From NCBI GenBank assembly GCA_963771905.1, contig CAVYVI010000009.1, positions 744,001 through 808,000 on the forward strand: a stretch of 64,000 nucleotides of DNA. Direction: 5' to 3'. The notes below the pieces were generated by a model. It had not been told where the DNA came from, searched no databases, and saw only the letters and a program-made list of their open reading frames with translations. Source of the DNA: Palsa-147 sp963771905. Its GTDB lineage: Bacteria; Acidobacteriota; Terriglobia; Acidiferrales; UBA7541. The translations under genes were made by a program, and so were the position numbers. Shown in pieces: positions 25,484-34,701 of the stretch. Every line of letters begins with the position of its first letter. The first letter of the stretch is position 1.

Positions 25484-26817
25484 CGTGCACTCTTCAAATT
25501 CGCAACGGTCGCGACCGGCTGGTCGTTCAGATAATCCTGATACTCGCCACGGCGCCGGATCAGACGCGATTCACCGCCTTCGATCCAGACTTCCGGAGGC
25601 GAAGGGTGACTCAGAAAACCAAGCGGGCTCGCGGCGCGGGCATACGCGCCGGATTGAAAGACGCCGATCAAATCACCGACTTCGGCCGGCGGGAGCTGGA
25701 CGCCGCGGGCAAGAACGTCGAGAGGTGTGCAGAGCGGTCCGGCAACATCGACGGTTTCGGTGGCCGGTGCATCGAGCTTATTCAAAATGGCCACGGGATA
25801 ATTTCTTTTTATGGTTTGTCCGAGATTGCCCGAAGCAGCGAGATGATGGTGCATGCCGCCATCACCGATCAGGAATTGTTTGCCGCGCGAGATTTTGATA
25901 TCGGTCACGCGCGCGACGTAGACGCCCGCTTCGCCGACGAGATAGCGTCCGGGTTCGACCATGAACTTCGTCCCGGAAAATGCCGAATCGCGCTCGACGT
26001 CCGCAAAAAGCTTTGCGAGTCCGGCACGCAGCGCTTCCATGTCGAGCTCGTGCTCGTGCGAGAAATAGGGCACGCCGAGGCCGCCGCCGAAATCGAGCAT
26101 GGCGAGCGGCCGCCCGGTGCGCTTCGCCACGCGGCGCGCGATCTCGAGACCATGCGCGTATTGGCCGACGAGAATCGCTGAATCCAGGATTTGCGTGCCG
26201 ATATAGAGATGCAAGCCGCGAAACTCGACAGCGTCCGACGCGAGGAGCGGATCGAGAACTTCGTCGAGCGATTCCTCGTCCACACCGAACGGTGCGGGCT
26301 TGCCGCCCATGCGCATCGCGCCGCCCTGAACTTCTGCCGCGGGATTGACGCGAATGGCGACGCGCGCGCTCTTACCGAGCTTGCGGCTGATCGCGATGAT
26401 GCGCTCGGCTTCGCGCAGCGACTCGATGTGAATCTCGCCGATATTGCGTGCCAGGACGAATTCGAGCTCCGCTTCCGTCTTGCCCGGACCGGCAAACAGA
26501 ATTCGCTCCGCCGGACAGCCTGCCGCTAGCGCCTGATGGAATTCGCCGCCGGAGGCGATTTCAAGCCCCGCGCCTTTCTCGAGGAAATATTCGAGAAATG
26601 CGCGATTCGGATTGGCCTTCACGGAATAACTGATCGAAAATCGTGCGGGCAAGGCGCCGCGAAGCTGATTCCACTTGGCGTCGAGAACCGCGCGGTCGTA
26701 GAGAAACAGCGGCGTGCCGTATCTTTCGGCGAGAGCGCGAACCGAAAGTCCGCCCATCCGCAACTCCGCGCCGGAGCCCGGAAAATACTTCACCGTCAAT
26801 GCCGCAACGCCTTCCAT
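25480..26817 (-). CDS. PLP-dependent decarboxylase, exosortase A system-associated (TIGR03099-like)
   Basis: A 445-residue fold-III (DapF/LysA-like) decarboxylase. The PLP lysine lies in ISYSVKANPN, the phosphate-binding glycines in LDFGGGLGVPYF, and the substrate-side Cys in AGPLCTPLDVLA. Relatives decarboxylate diaminopimelate, ornithine or arginine. In exosortase clusters this family travels with the acyl-CoA ligase and acyl carrier protein next door, which suggests a route that activates and decarboxylates an amino acid to make an amine or acyl group for the polysaccharide. The natural substrate is unknown. Confidence 0.9.
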   Translation of the reverse strand: MEGVAALTVKYFPGSGAELRMGGLSVRALAERYGTPLFLYDRAVLDAKWNQLRGALPARFSISYSVKANPNRAFLEYFLEKGAGLEIASGGEFHQALAAGCPAERILFAGPGKTEAELEFVLARNIGEIHIESLREAERIIAISRKLGKSARVAIRVNPAAEVQGGAMRMGGKPAPFGVDEESLDEVLDPLLASDAVEFRGLHLYIGTQILDSAILVGQYAHGLEIARRVAKRTGRPLAMLDFGGGLGVPYFSHEHELDMEALRAGLAKLFADVERDSAFSGTKFMVEPGRYLVGEAGVYVARVTDIKISRGKQFLIGDGGMHHHLAASGNLGQTIKRNYPVAILNKLDAPATETVDVAGPLCTPLDVLARGVQLPPAEVGDLIGVFQSGAYARAASPLGFLSHPSPPEVWIEGGESRLIRRRGEYQDYLNDQPVATVANLKSAR

Positions 26818-26820
26818 GCG

Positions 26821-28392
26821 TCAGAGCCCTTCGCGGCGCCGTAGCGCCGGATAATCCACTTTGCCGCTCGAAGTTTTTGGCAGCTCGGGCATCACTTCAA
26901 TGGCTTTCGGAAGCATATAGCGCGGGAGACGCGAGCCGCAGTGCTCGAGTAGTTCGCTCGTATCGAGCGGTGCACCGTCGCGCGGCACGACAAACGCCTT
27001 GATGGTTTGCCCGAGCGTTTCATCCGGAATTCCGATCACCGCGGCGCCGCGTAACTTGCCACTTGAGAACAACGCTTCTTCCACCTCGGTCGGGCTGATG
27101 CGATAGCCGGACGATTTAATCATCGTATCGCGGCGGCCGAGAAAGAAGAGAAATCCATCCTCGTCCATTTTCACAAGATCGCCCGAGTAGCAGACGCGCT
27201 CGCAGTCGCCGAGTTCCGGCGAAAGCAACGGATTCGGCCGCAGGCAGCGGTTCGTATCTTCAGGCCGGCCCCAGTAGCCCATTGAAACGGTCGGGCCGCG
27301 ATGCACGAGCTCGCCGATTTCGCCGGGCTTGCAGAGCTGGCCGTGCTCGTTGACGACGATGATCTCCGTATCCGGAATGGCCTTGCCCATGGAAGTCGGC
27401 CGCCGGTCGAGCTCTTCGGGCGGAAGGTAGGTGGAGCGAAAAGCCTCGGTGAGGCCGTACATCAGGAAAATCCGCGTGGCCGGGAGCACCTGGCGCAGAA
27501 CGGCGAGAACCGCTTGTGGCATCGCGCCTCCCGTATTCGTGATGTATCGCAAATCGGGCAGCGACTGTTTTTGCAGAGTCGAGTTCGGCTGGGTAATGAG
27601 GCTCCAGAGCGTTGGCACGCCTGCGAGGCCGGTGATGCGCTCTTTGAGAAGCGTCTGAACGATTTCGCGCGCGAAGACGAAATTGATGAGGACGATGGTG
27701 CCGCCTTGCTGAATCGCGGTCGTCAATTGGTTCATTCCGGCGTCGAAGCTGAATGGCAGAACGGCGAGGATGCGATCCGATTCGCTGATTTCGAGATACG
27801 TCGAAACAATCGACGCACCCGCCATCACATTCGCGTGGCTCAGCATCACGCCCTTGGGTTTCCCCGTCGAGCCGGATGTGTAAAGGATAGCGGCGAGGTC
27901 CTTCGAGATCGATTTTTCGCGGAACGAAATGTCCGGTTCCAAAGCGCAGAGCGCTTCGAAGGAATGAACGGGCAGTGAACGCGCTGGCGCCGCAATTTCA
28001 TCCACGACAACGAGAAATTCGAGCGAAGGAATTTCTTTCAACATCTCTTCGAGCGCCGCGAGCTTCGCTGCCGTCGTGATCAATCCCTTCAGGCCGCAAT
28101 CTTTGGCGATGTGGCCGACCTGTTCGGGGAAGAGCTGGGCATTGATGGGAACGTAGACGCCACCCGCTTCGGAAATCCCAAAAATCGAAAGCACTTGCGG
28201 CACCGAGGCTTCGAGGTAAATCCCGATGCGGTCGCCGCGCTTGAGTCCGGCTTCGCGCAATCCGCGAGCCAGGCCCGCCGTGCGCCGCGCGACTTCGCGG
28301 TACGTCAGGCGTTCCTTGCCGTGAATGAGGGCTTCCTTCTCGGGAAGCCGGTTCGCGCTGGTGCGCAGCATGTGATGTATCAAAAAATCCAT
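26821..28392 (-). CDS. Acyl-CoA ligase (AMP-forming), exosortase A system-associated (TIGR03098-like)
   Basis: 523 residues from the ATG at 28392 (MDFLIHHMLRTSANRLPEKE); the open frame runs further back but without similarity to the family. The AMP-binding motif is ILYTSGSTGKPKGVMLSH. The C-terminal hinge region contains YSGDLVKMDEDGFLFFLGRR, and the catalytic Lys is probably in KTSSGKVDYPALR. It adenylates a carboxylic or amino acid and passes it to CoA or, more likely here, to the acyl carrier protein encoded at 29630-29896. It lies between the decarboxylase (3 bp) and a GNAT-type protein (29 bp). Confidence 0.9.
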   Translation of the reverse strand: MDFLIHHMLRTSANRLPEKEALIHGKERLTYREVARRTAGLARGLREAGLKRGDRIGIYLEASVPQVLSIFGISEAGGVYVPINAQLFPEQVGHIAKDCGLKGLITTAAKLAALEEMLKEIPSLEFLVVVDEIAAPARSLPVHSFEALCALEPDISFREKSISKDLAAILYTSGSTGKPKGVMLSHANVMAGASIVSTYLEISESDRILAVLPFSFDAGMNQLTTAIQQGGTIVLINFVFAREIVQTLLKERITGLAGVPTLWSLITQPNSTLQKQSLPDLRYITNTGGAMPQAVLAVLRQVLPATRIFLMYGLTEAFRSTYLPPEELDRRPTSMGKAIPDTEIIVVNEHGQLCKPGEIGELVHRGPTVSMGYWGRPEDTNRCLRPNPLLSPELGDCERVCYSGDLVKMDEDGFLFFLGRRDTMIKSSGYRISPTEVEEALFSSGKLRGAAVIGIPDETLGQTIKAFVVPRDGAPLDTSELLEHCGSRLPRYMLPKAIEVMPELPKTSSGKVDYPALRRREGL

Positions 28393-28421
28393 GGTCCTCC
28401 GCCTTACGTGTCGGTCGCCGT

Positions 28422-29624
28422 TCAGGAAATCGCCGGCGCGTCTTTCGCCGGGCCGCCGCGGCGGGCAAATTTTTCGTACGCACGTTTCAATTTCCGTCCG
28501 CCAATATGCCGCGTCATCGCGAGTGCGCCTTTGACGGTGCGGGGATTGAACGCCATTAATCCCCAACGCTCGCGGCGATGGCTCATCCAGGTCTTCTTGT
28601 AGTCGTCGTCGCCACTGAGGTAATCGACTTCGTGGACGCGGTCGACATCGAGCGCATGTTGCATCAATCGCGCCGTCAGAATTGTCCCCACGGAAAATGG
28701 CGCGAACTTTTCATCGTAGGCCAGCTTGTAAATCGATGCCACGCCGTGATGCACGATCCAGAGCTGCGTCGCGACAGGCAAATCGTCCATGTAGACGAGG
28801 CCCAGGCGCAGCCAGCCGAGTTCGGCGCACGTGCGAATCAAGCCGGGCATGAACTCGGGATGCGGCTCCGGAACTTTCCAACTCGCGCTGTACACTTTGC
28901 CATAATCGGCGATGGCTTTTTCGAGACCCTCGCGTTGCGCTACGATTTCGATTCGCGCGCGGCCGGTCTGCTCGAGCTTCTTCGCTTTTCTTCGGAACGT
29001 GTTCTGGAGTACCGACGGCCGGCCTTCCATGTATTGCTCGAAAGACCGGCCCTCAACCGGCAGGAACCAATTGCCGAAGCTGAAGAATTCCTGCGTCGCG
29101 AAACCGGCGGATTTGAAGGCCGCATTCATCTCGGAGAAACTCGCCGAATCGTGCGGCAGCGGATTGACGCGCACCATGTCCCAACGAGGATGCTCCGAGG
29201 CGATCGCGGACGCGATTGAGTGAAGGCACTCCGCCGAAGCGGCGCCGGGCGCAAGGAGCGGACCGAACAGGCAAGTGTAATAGTTGGTGAGTGAAGCGAG
29301 AGTGCGAGGTTCCATCGCCGGCTGACGCGAGGTGGAAGCGCGCATCGGAAGCAGAGCAGCGACGGCCGCATTTCCGTTTTGTGATTCAGATTCGACGCTA
29401 TAGAGCCGGACCGCATCGCCCGGGTCCAGTGCCGTCGCGACGAAGTTGCTGAACCACGGGAGCGTCAAGTGAAAGTCGGGCGACGCCTGAGAATCAAACA
29501 CTCCGGGGTAACCTTCCGGAAGAGCATCGAAGCCTGGATACACGCGCACATGCTTCGGCCCCGAGCTGGACGACGGCGGCGATGCGTGTGCGGGAGTTTC
29601 CTTCAACTGGATTCCTATGGTCAT
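28422..29624 (-). CDS. CelD/BcsL-type GNAT acyltransferase
   Basis: A 400-residue protein with the tandem GNAT fold of the CelD/BcsL (GNAT_6) group. Visible blocks are FRRKAKKLEQTGRARIEIV, GLVYMDDLPVATQLWIVHHG and a closing DYLSGDDDYKKTWMSHRRERW, typical of the second GNAT half. The natural acyl donor may be the ligase-ACP pair encoded in the same operon, and the acceptor an amino sugar of the EPS. This is inference from position: ligase, GNAT, ACP and another GNAT are consecutive. Confidence 0.8.
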   Translation of the reverse strand: MTIGIQLKETPAHASPPSSSSGPKHVRVYPGFDALPEGYPGVFDSQASPDFHLTLPWFSNFVATALDPGDAVRLYSVESESQNGNAAVAALLPMRASTSRQPAMEPRTLASLTNYYTCLFGPLLAPGAASAECLHSIASAIASEHPRWDMVRVNPLPHDSASFSEMNAAFKSAGFATQEFFSFGNWFLPVEGRSFEQYMEGRPSVLQNTFRRKAKKLEQTGRARIEIVAQREGLEKAIADYGKVYSASWKVPEPHPEFMPGLIRTCAELGWLRLGLVYMDDLPVATQLWIVHHGVASIYKLAYDEKFAPFSVGTILTARLMQHALDVDRVHEVDYLSGDDDYKKTWMSHRRERWGLMAFNPRTVKGALAMTRHIGGRKLKRAYEKFARRGGPAKDAPAIS

Positions 29625-29629
29625 CCGAT

Positions 29630-29896
29630 TTATCGCGTGCCGCTCGAAGTCTTGCTCACCGCGAAAGCCGCAAGCTTTTCAACTGAGAGAAAATTCTCGG
29701 GAATGAGCTCCTCGTCGTCCACGTGAATGCTGAATTCGCGCTCGAGGAAGCTGACGACGTCGAGCATTCCGAGGGAATCGAGAATGCCGCTGTCGAGAAG
29801 ATTATCGCCGTCTTTCAGGTTGTGCTTTCGAGCGAGCGGAAAAGTTTCCAGGATGAAACTGCGGATGCGGTCATTAACGGGGCCGCTTGCGGTCAT
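29630..29896 (-). CDS. Acyl carrier protein of the EPS locus
   Basis: 88 residues from the ATG at 29896 (MTASGPVNDRIRSF). Ser41 in SGILDSLGMLDVV is the phosphopantetheine attachment site, and helix III follows as ENFLSVEKLAAFAV. A longer frame upstream (ATG at 29932 or 29968) overlaps the previous gene and adds nothing ACP-like. It carries an activated acyl or aminoacyl group as a thioester, most likely loaded by the neighbouring AMP-forming ligase. It is 5 bp upstream of the CelD-type gene. Confidence 0.88.
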   Translation of the reverse strand: MTASGPVNDRIRSFILETFPLARKHNLKDGDNLLDSGILDSLGMLDVVSFLEREFSIHVDDEELIPENFLSVEKLAAFAVSKTSSGTR

Positions 29897-29912
29897 GTGC
29901 GCTCCTGCGTTT

Positions 29913-30926
29913 TCAGCTTTCACGGTCTCCATCCATGAGGAAAAGTTGCCCGTTCTCTGCATCGCCAATCGTCACGATCGGGTGCGTCTCGCGCGGAAAA
30001 AAGCCGAGCGCTTCGAGCTGCGCCGCGCGCGGGTGCGACGCGATCACCGGCGCGCTCAACGTCGCCATCCCTCGCTCGCGGCTCAGCGTCACAGCGCGAG
30101 CCAGAAGGCTCTGCCACAATTCGCGCTCATCGACTCCGAACAAGTCTACAATCGTCACGTCAGCGCCAACCTGCTCGAGCACCAAGAAACCCTTCAATTT
30201 TCCGTGGTGCCGCGCCGTGAGCAGCTCGAATTTCCGCGACGGGTGCTCGCGATATCGCCAGTTCAAGTATGCGGCAGAGCGATAGACGCACAAGCCGCCA
30301 CTTTTCTCGGCGGCGTTTCCTAATTCCAAAAACTCCTCGCCGGCGAGACCATCGTGCAGCGCGATTGTCCAGCCCTCGCTTTCCTTTAGTCGCCAATCGC
30401 GGAGCTGGAGAACCAAATTGCCGGCGGCACTCAGACCGCGCGCCACGGTTTCATTTTTCACGCGCTGGCCGATCTGCTGGTCCGCGCGCAATGGCCGGGC
30501 CATGCGCACGAGCGATTCCCGCGGTGCGATACCAAGCCGCTGGTACACGCCGAGCATGCTCGCGCTCGGCAAGTCGTAGCCGAACTCGATTCCGGCTGCC
30601 TGCATTCCGGCGATCGTTGCGCGCTGCAACTGGAGTGCCGGACCCAGGCTGCGATAGTCCGGATGAATGCAGAAGTCTCCGAGAACGCACGCGGAGATTT
30701 CTTTTCCGCAGAACCGCATCTGCCGCGGAAAAACAGCGCTTGCTCCAATGAGGGCGCTGGTCGAGCCGTCACTCGCCAACCAAGCCCGCGCCGGACCGTG
30801 TGGATTTCGCAAGTACAACCAATCGAAGCGCCGGGTGTCCGCGCGAGCGCTCAAATGCTGAAACAAAAACGCGATCAGGAGACTGCGGTCGTTTTGTAGA
30901 TCCGCCGCGCGAACGACAATGGACAT
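29913..30926 (-). CDS. GNAT-family N-acyltransferase (first gene of the minus-strand EPS operon)
   Basis: 337 residues from the ATG at 30926 (MSIVVRAADLQNDRSLL). The acetyl-CoA-type site is suggested by CVLGDFCIHPDYRSLGPALQ, a V-x-P-x-x-R-x-x-G/L pattern, and a second half begins near CVYRSAAYLNWRYREHP, which is common in large two-lobed GNAT proteins. It probably acylates a sugar amine of the EPS. A sigma-54-type promoter lies 116 nt upstream on the same strand (GG at 31055, GC at 31043). The ACP gene follows after 16 bp. Confidence 0.75.
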   Translation of the reverse strand: MSIVVRAADLQNDRSLLIAFLFQHLSARADTRRFDWLYLRNPHGPARAWLASDGSTSALIGASAVFPRQMRFCGKEISACVLGDFCIHPDYRSLGPALQLQRATIAGMQAAGIEFGYDLPSASMLGVYQRLGIAPRESLVRMARPLRADQQIGQRVKNETVARGLSAAGNLVLQLRDWRLKESEGWTIALHDGLAGEEFLELGNAAEKSGGLCVYRSAAYLNWRYREHPSRKFELLTARHHGKLKGFLVLEQVGADVTIVDLFGVDERELWQSLLARAVTLSRERGMATLSAPVIASHPRAAQLEALGFFPRETHPIVTIGDAENGQLFLMDGDRES

Positions 30927-31039
30927 CAGCCGGCGACCGGAAGAGCCGTGCTTGCGTGTGCCACGGAAGTCTCGAATTGTATCGCGAATCGCACAGTCAG
31001 ACTTCGACCCGGCTCTGCAAGAGCTGGACAAGCTAATGG

Positions 31040-31058
31040 TAGCAACCCTCCTGCCAGA
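31040..31058 (-). promoter_or_regulatory. Sigma-54-type promoter for the minus-strand EPS operon
   Basis: Read on the minus strand the site is CTGGCAGGAGGGTTGCT. It has GG at 31055-31054, GC at 31043-31042 and exactly 10 bp between them, plus TGGCA and TTGCT, close to the consensus TGGCAC-N5-TTGCW. It lies 116 nt before the first gene of the operon (start 30926). Confidence 0.7.
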
Positions 31059-31453
31059 GAGGCTTCTGAACAATAAGCATATTGTATCCAATGAGATACG
31101 GAGATTCCGGCGCAACATGACGGAGGGCACTCTCCGAGGAGGTCCGCCATTGCCAGAAGGACGCGCGGGCAAATGAGGTTTTCCACAGCCCTCAGCCATC
31201 TCTAAAAGCATGATAGCAAGCCATATAGCCGAAGCGAGGGGTCAGTGCGCCTCGAATTCCAGTCGAGAAAAATTATTTCTCAACTGTGAAATCGGTTTCC
31301 TAGAACTACCCGAATGAACTCCCGGCTATTGCCGCATCGTCAGCACTTTCTGGCCTAAGCCTCTAAATATCAAGGGCTGAGAGATATAATCAGGGTTCGC
31401 GCTTTGCCCGTCGATTTTTGGACAGCAACGTGCACCTCGTGCCCCGGGTCTTC
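31059..31453. other. Intergenic region between the minus-strand operon and tRNA-Val
   Basis: 395 bp without a convincing gene. It contains a perfect TATAAT at 31385-31390, 64 nt upstream of the tRNA, which could be its -10 box, but no good -35 sequence stands at the right distance. The upstream region of the minus-strand sigma-54 site, where an activator should bind, also falls here; no obvious palindrome was noticed. Confidence 0.4.
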
Positions 31454-31529
31454 AGGCGGATAGCTCAGTTGGTAGAGCGCCCCCCTTACACGGGGGAGGT
31501 CGCAGGTTCAAGCCCTGCTCCGCCTACCA
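31454..31529 (+). tRNA. tRNA-Val (anticodon TAC)
   Basis: A complete cloverleaf: acceptor stem AGGCGGA/TCCGCCT, D arm GCTC-AGTTGGTA-GAGC, anticodon stem CCCCC/GGGGG with loop CTTACAC (anticodon TAC, read as UAC), T arm GCAGG-TTCAAGC-CCTGC, and an encoded CCA end. It decodes GUA and related valine codons. It stands alone between two EPS transcription units. Confidence 0.96.
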
Positions 31530-31623
31530 TAAGAGATTCGGTCGTGCGCGCGATGTCTAATTCGACCAACCTTCTTTAGGCGAACGCAGACGTGCAACTG
31601 GCAAGAAGGATTCTGAAGTCGTC

Positions 31624-33021
31624 ATGCTAAAAATCGGCGGTCAAAAAGTACCCCCGCGAACGCTGATTTTATTGGCATCCGATGGCATTCTGATCGTTCT
31701 AGGCATCATGTTCGCCATCGTCCTGCGATTCCACAGTTTTCATGCCATCTGGAACTATCTCCGACCGTTGCATACCATCCCGCGGTTCTTCTTGGTGGCA
31801 ACCGCGTGCGGCGTCGCGCTTTATTACAACGACCTTTACAACCGCGAAGTGATTACGCGGCATTTTGAGCTGTTCTTGCGGCTGCTGCAGGCCCTCGGAA
31901 CGGCATGTCTCGAGCTGGCCATCCTCTACTACTTTGCGCCGGATTTGAGCCTTGGCCGAGGCATCGCGGTGTTTGCGGCGCCTGCGATTCTGATTTTGCT
32001 TTTCGGGTGGAGAATTTTCCTTGATTACGAGGGACTAATTCTGGGCACCTCGGAACGCGTTCTGGTTCTCGGGACGGGACCCGCGGGAATTTCGGTGGTG
32101 CGCGAGATTCTTTCGAAACCCGAATTGCACATGAGCGTGGTCGGTTTTCTGGATGAAAAGGGCGAAAACATCGGGAAATCGCTTGTGAATCCCGGAATCA
32201 TCGGCGCGGCGAGCGATCTCGAGTCGGTCGTAGCGGCAGAGAGAATCGATCGCGTCATTCTCTCGTTGAAGGAGCGTCGCGGCCGATCGCCAATGCGCGA
32301 ACTTCTCCACCTGAAATTCGCCGGTGTCAGCGTCGAGGATGCGCACAGCTTCCACGAGCGGATCACGGGGCTCATTCCACTCGAAAATCTTTCGCCGAGC
32401 TGGCTCGTGCTTTCCGAAGGCTTTCATAAATCGCCGCCTCTTCTGGCGGCCAAGCGCACCATCGATATCATTGCGTCTCTCATCGTGCTTGTCGTGACGC
32501 TGCCGATAATGGGTATTGTTGCCGCGGCGATTTGGCTCGAGACCGGAACGCCGATTCTGTTCCGCCAGGAACGCACGGGTTTGGGCGGGCAATCGTTCGA
32601 AATCTGGAAATTCCGCTCAATGCGCCAGGACGCGGAGGCGAATGGACCATCGTGGGCCACGAGCGACGACAGCCGCATCACCAAGGTTGGGCGATTCATC
32701 CGGAAGACGCGCCTCGACGAACTGCCGCAGATATTCAATGTTCTTCGCGGCGAAATGAGCCTGGTTGGCCCGCGTCCGGAACGCCCGTTTTTCTGCCGGC
32801 AACTCGAAGAGGCGACTCCGTATTACGTTCTACGCCACACCGTCCGTCCCGGAATCACGGGCTGGGCTCAGGTGAAATATCAATACGGCTCGACGATCGA
32901 AGAGTCAAAAACGAAGCTCGAATACGACATCTTTTACATCAAACATCTATCGTTGTTCCTCGACGTCGCGATCCTGTTCGAAACGGCGAAGGTCATCCTG
33001 TACGGCCGCGGAGCGAAGTAG
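31624..33021 (+). CDS. Undecaprenyl-phosphate sugar-1-phosphate transferase (exosortase system, TIGR03013-like)
   Basis: A 465-residue polyisoprenyl-phosphate hexose-1-phosphate transferase. The N-terminal 140 residues have four membrane spans, followed by a Rossmann-like region with VLVLGTGPAGISVVREIL, and the C-terminal catalytic domain has KRTIDIIASLIVLVVTLPIM, EIWKFRSM, RKTRLDELPQIFNVLRGEMS and LVGPRPERP. It starts the EPS repeat by placing the first sugar phosphate on the lipid carrier at the inner membrane. The first gene of the plus-strand EPS block, 95 bp after the tRNA; no sigma-54 site was found directly in front of it. Confidence 0.92.
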   Translation: MLKIGGQKVPPRTLILLASDGILIVLGIMFAIVLRFHSFHAIWNYLRPLHTIPRFFLVATACGVALYYNDLYNREVITRHFELFLRLLQALGTACLELAILYYFAPDLSLGRGIAVFAAPAILILLFGWRIFLDYEGLILGTSERVLVLGTGPAGISVVREILSKPELHMSVVGFLDEKGENIGKSLVNPGIIGAASDLESVVAAERIDRVILSLKERRGRSPMRELLHLKFAGVSVEDAHSFHERITGLIPLENLSPSWLVLSEGFHKSPPLLAAKRTIDIIASLIVLVVTLPIMGIVAAAIWLETGTPILFRQERTGLGGQSFEIWKFRSMRQDAEANGPSWATSDDSRITKVGRFIRKTRLDELPQIFNVLRGEMSLVGPRPERPFFCRQLEEATPYYVLRHTVRPGITGWAQVKYQYGSTIEESKTKLEYDIFYIKHLSLFLDVAILFETAKVILYGRGAK

Positions 33022-33107
33022 CCCTCGCGTTCAAAGCATTCCACTTTCGCGATTTCTAACGATGAACCCGTGAACTGCGCGCAAAGATTCGGACGGAAGT
33101 CTTTCGA

Positions 33108-33251
33108 GTGAATCCAAGACGCGGAATTATCGAAACAATCCTTCTCGCAGCGTGGGTGTTTTCCTACGCCATGCTCGTCTATGTGTTCAGGGCTTTGCGA
33201 TGGCTTGAGTCGGGGCGACGCTCCCGGCAGAATCCGGCGGGAGCTCGATGA
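33108..33251 (+). CDS. Small single-span membrane protein (47 aa)
   Basis: A GTG at 33108 preceded by GGACGGAAG gives a 47-residue protein: MNPRRGIIETILLAAWVFSY, then AMLVYVFRALRWLES and a basic tail. It has one membrane span with positive residues on both sides. Its TGA overlaps the ATG of the propeller gene (ATGA at 33248-33251). The overlap, ribosome site and hydrophobic profile support a real gene too short for usual calling. Function unknown. Confidence 0.5.
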   Translation: MNPRRGIIETILLAAWVFSYAMLVYVFRALRWLESGRRSRQNPAGAR

Positions 33252-34489
33252 CAGGCGAGAGAGTGCGTGGGTGGTTCGTTCCGCTCGCTGCGATGACGGG
33301 AATCGCGATCCTTGCCTGGGCATCGATTGGCGCAGCGCCCGAAACCAGAGCAGGCGGTATAACTCGAGAGGCGAGACAGACAGCGCCGCGGGCCAATTCA
33401 TCCAGTTCCCGCGCCACGATTCCCGCTGCGATCGGCTGGTATGACGTGCCCGGAACGAAACTCGAAAGCGTTTGTCCCCCCGATGGCTTCAAGGGAATTG
33501 ACTATCCGTTTGCTTCACGTTGTTCCGGCGTCATTCGAGAATGGAGCAGCGGAATCGCGGACACACGACGGAACAGGCTAATTCTGTGGGGCGGCGGCCA
33601 CAATGGATATGCCGGGAACGAGCTGTACGCATTTGAACTCGACACCATGCAACTCCGACGGCTGAATGATCCCAGCCCGATTGCTGCGTGCCAGCAAGCT
33701 ACGCCCGACGGCCGGGCGAACACGCGACACACGTACGGAGGACTCGCCTACATCGCGCACGCGGATCGAATGTTCGTCTTCGGCGGGGTGCCATACTGTC
33801 CGCCGGCGGGAAACTCTTCGAGCGACACATGGACGCTGAACCTGGAGAATCTTGAGTGGAAGCGGATGGATCCGGTTCGCGGTGGCGGGCCGAGCGGCTA
33901 CTACAACGGGACGGTTTCCGCCTACGATGCTGCAAGCAAGCTTGTATTCGTGCAGGACCGCAAGACGGGGTTTTGGTCGTATGATTTCGACACGAACACG
34001 TACCGGTACTTAAACAATCACGCGGCGCTGACACTCCACACCAACGCGGTAATCGATGTGAAAGCCGAACTTTTCCTCACATTTGGAGACGGTAAAATTC
34101 AGGCCATCTCGATCGCCTCACGCAGTCATTATTCGCAGCAAGACAGATCGAAGGCTCAAGGCTGCGACGGCCTGTCTCAATCTGTTTCGCCGGGACTGGC
34201 CTACGATTCCGTTCTGGACCGGATCGTGGGCTGGCCTGATTTTGGCGCGACCGTATTCCTTTATGACTCAAAGACAAACAGCTGCACGACACAGACGCTT
34301 GCAGGGAGCTCGCCGGAAGACTCGGCGCACACGGGAGGGCCAGGAACTTCCAATGGAACCTTTGGCCGCTTTCAGTTTTTTCCGGCGTCTGACGTTTTCG
34401 CGCTCGCGAATGACTGGAATATCGATATTCACACGCTCCGGCTACCTTCGCCAGGCTCAGAATCCGCAAGCATGTCGCCCGGAAGGTAA
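33248..34489 (+). CDS. Secreted beta-propeller protein, paralogue of the giant protein's central domain
   Basis: 413 residues with an N-terminal signal or anchor (FVPLAAMTGIAILAWASIGA). The rest matches residues 724-1073 of the giant protein block by block: IGWYDVPGTKLESVCPP, CSGVIREW, RRNRLILWGGGHNGYAGNEL, SPGLAYDSVLDRIVGWPDFG and GTFGRFQFFP. The WGGGH and GRFQ(F/Y)FP repeats recall kelch or galactose-oxidase-like blades. It is coupled to the small membrane protein upstream by ATGA. Likely exported; a role in binding or oxidising the EPS is only a guess. Confidence 0.75.
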   Translation: MTGERVRGWFVPLAAMTGIAILAWASIGAAPETRAGGITREARQTAPRANSSSSRATIPAAIGWYDVPGTKLESVCPPDGFKGIDYPFASRCSGVIREWSSGIADTRRNRLILWGGGHNGYAGNELYAFELDTMQLRRLNDPSPIAACQQATPDGRANTRHTYGGLAYIAHADRMFVFGGVPYCPPAGNSSSDTWTLNLENLEWKRMDPVRGGGPSGYYNGTVSAYDAASKLVFVQDRKTGFWSYDFDTNTYRYLNNHAALTLHTNAVIDVKAELFLTFGDGKIQAISIASRSHYSQQDRSKAQGCDGLSQSVSPGLAYDSVLDRIVGWPDFGATVFLYDSKTNSCTTQTLAGSSPEDSAHTGGPGTSNGTFGRFQFFPASDVFALANDWNIDIHTLRLPSPGSESASMSPGR

Positions 34490-34625
34490 TTTTGCGAGCT
34501 GAAGTGCGTGAAGATTATTGTGAAGCGCTTTACTCAATAGGGGAAGGCAAATTCCGGACGATCGGGAATCATCGCGAGATATAGGTCTAAAGTGTTTTGA
34601 ATGAGCACAATAGAGAGATTTTGGA

Positions 34626-34643
34626 TTGGCATCGCCCTTGCAA
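34626..34643 (+). promoter_or_regulatory. Sigma-54-type promoter upstream of the Wza-type gene
   Basis: TTGGCATCGCCCTTGCAA (34626-34643) has GG at 34628-34629 and GC at 34640-34641 with 10 bp between, and matches TGGCAC-N5-TTGCW at all but one position. The expected transcription start (about 34653) leaves a leader of about 50 nt before the TTG start at 34702. Confidence 0.82.
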
Positions 34644-34701
34644 GTCTGCTACATTCAAGGTGTGAGCTTCCGATCGTCCCGAGGCTCAAGAGGAGAACCA
34701 A

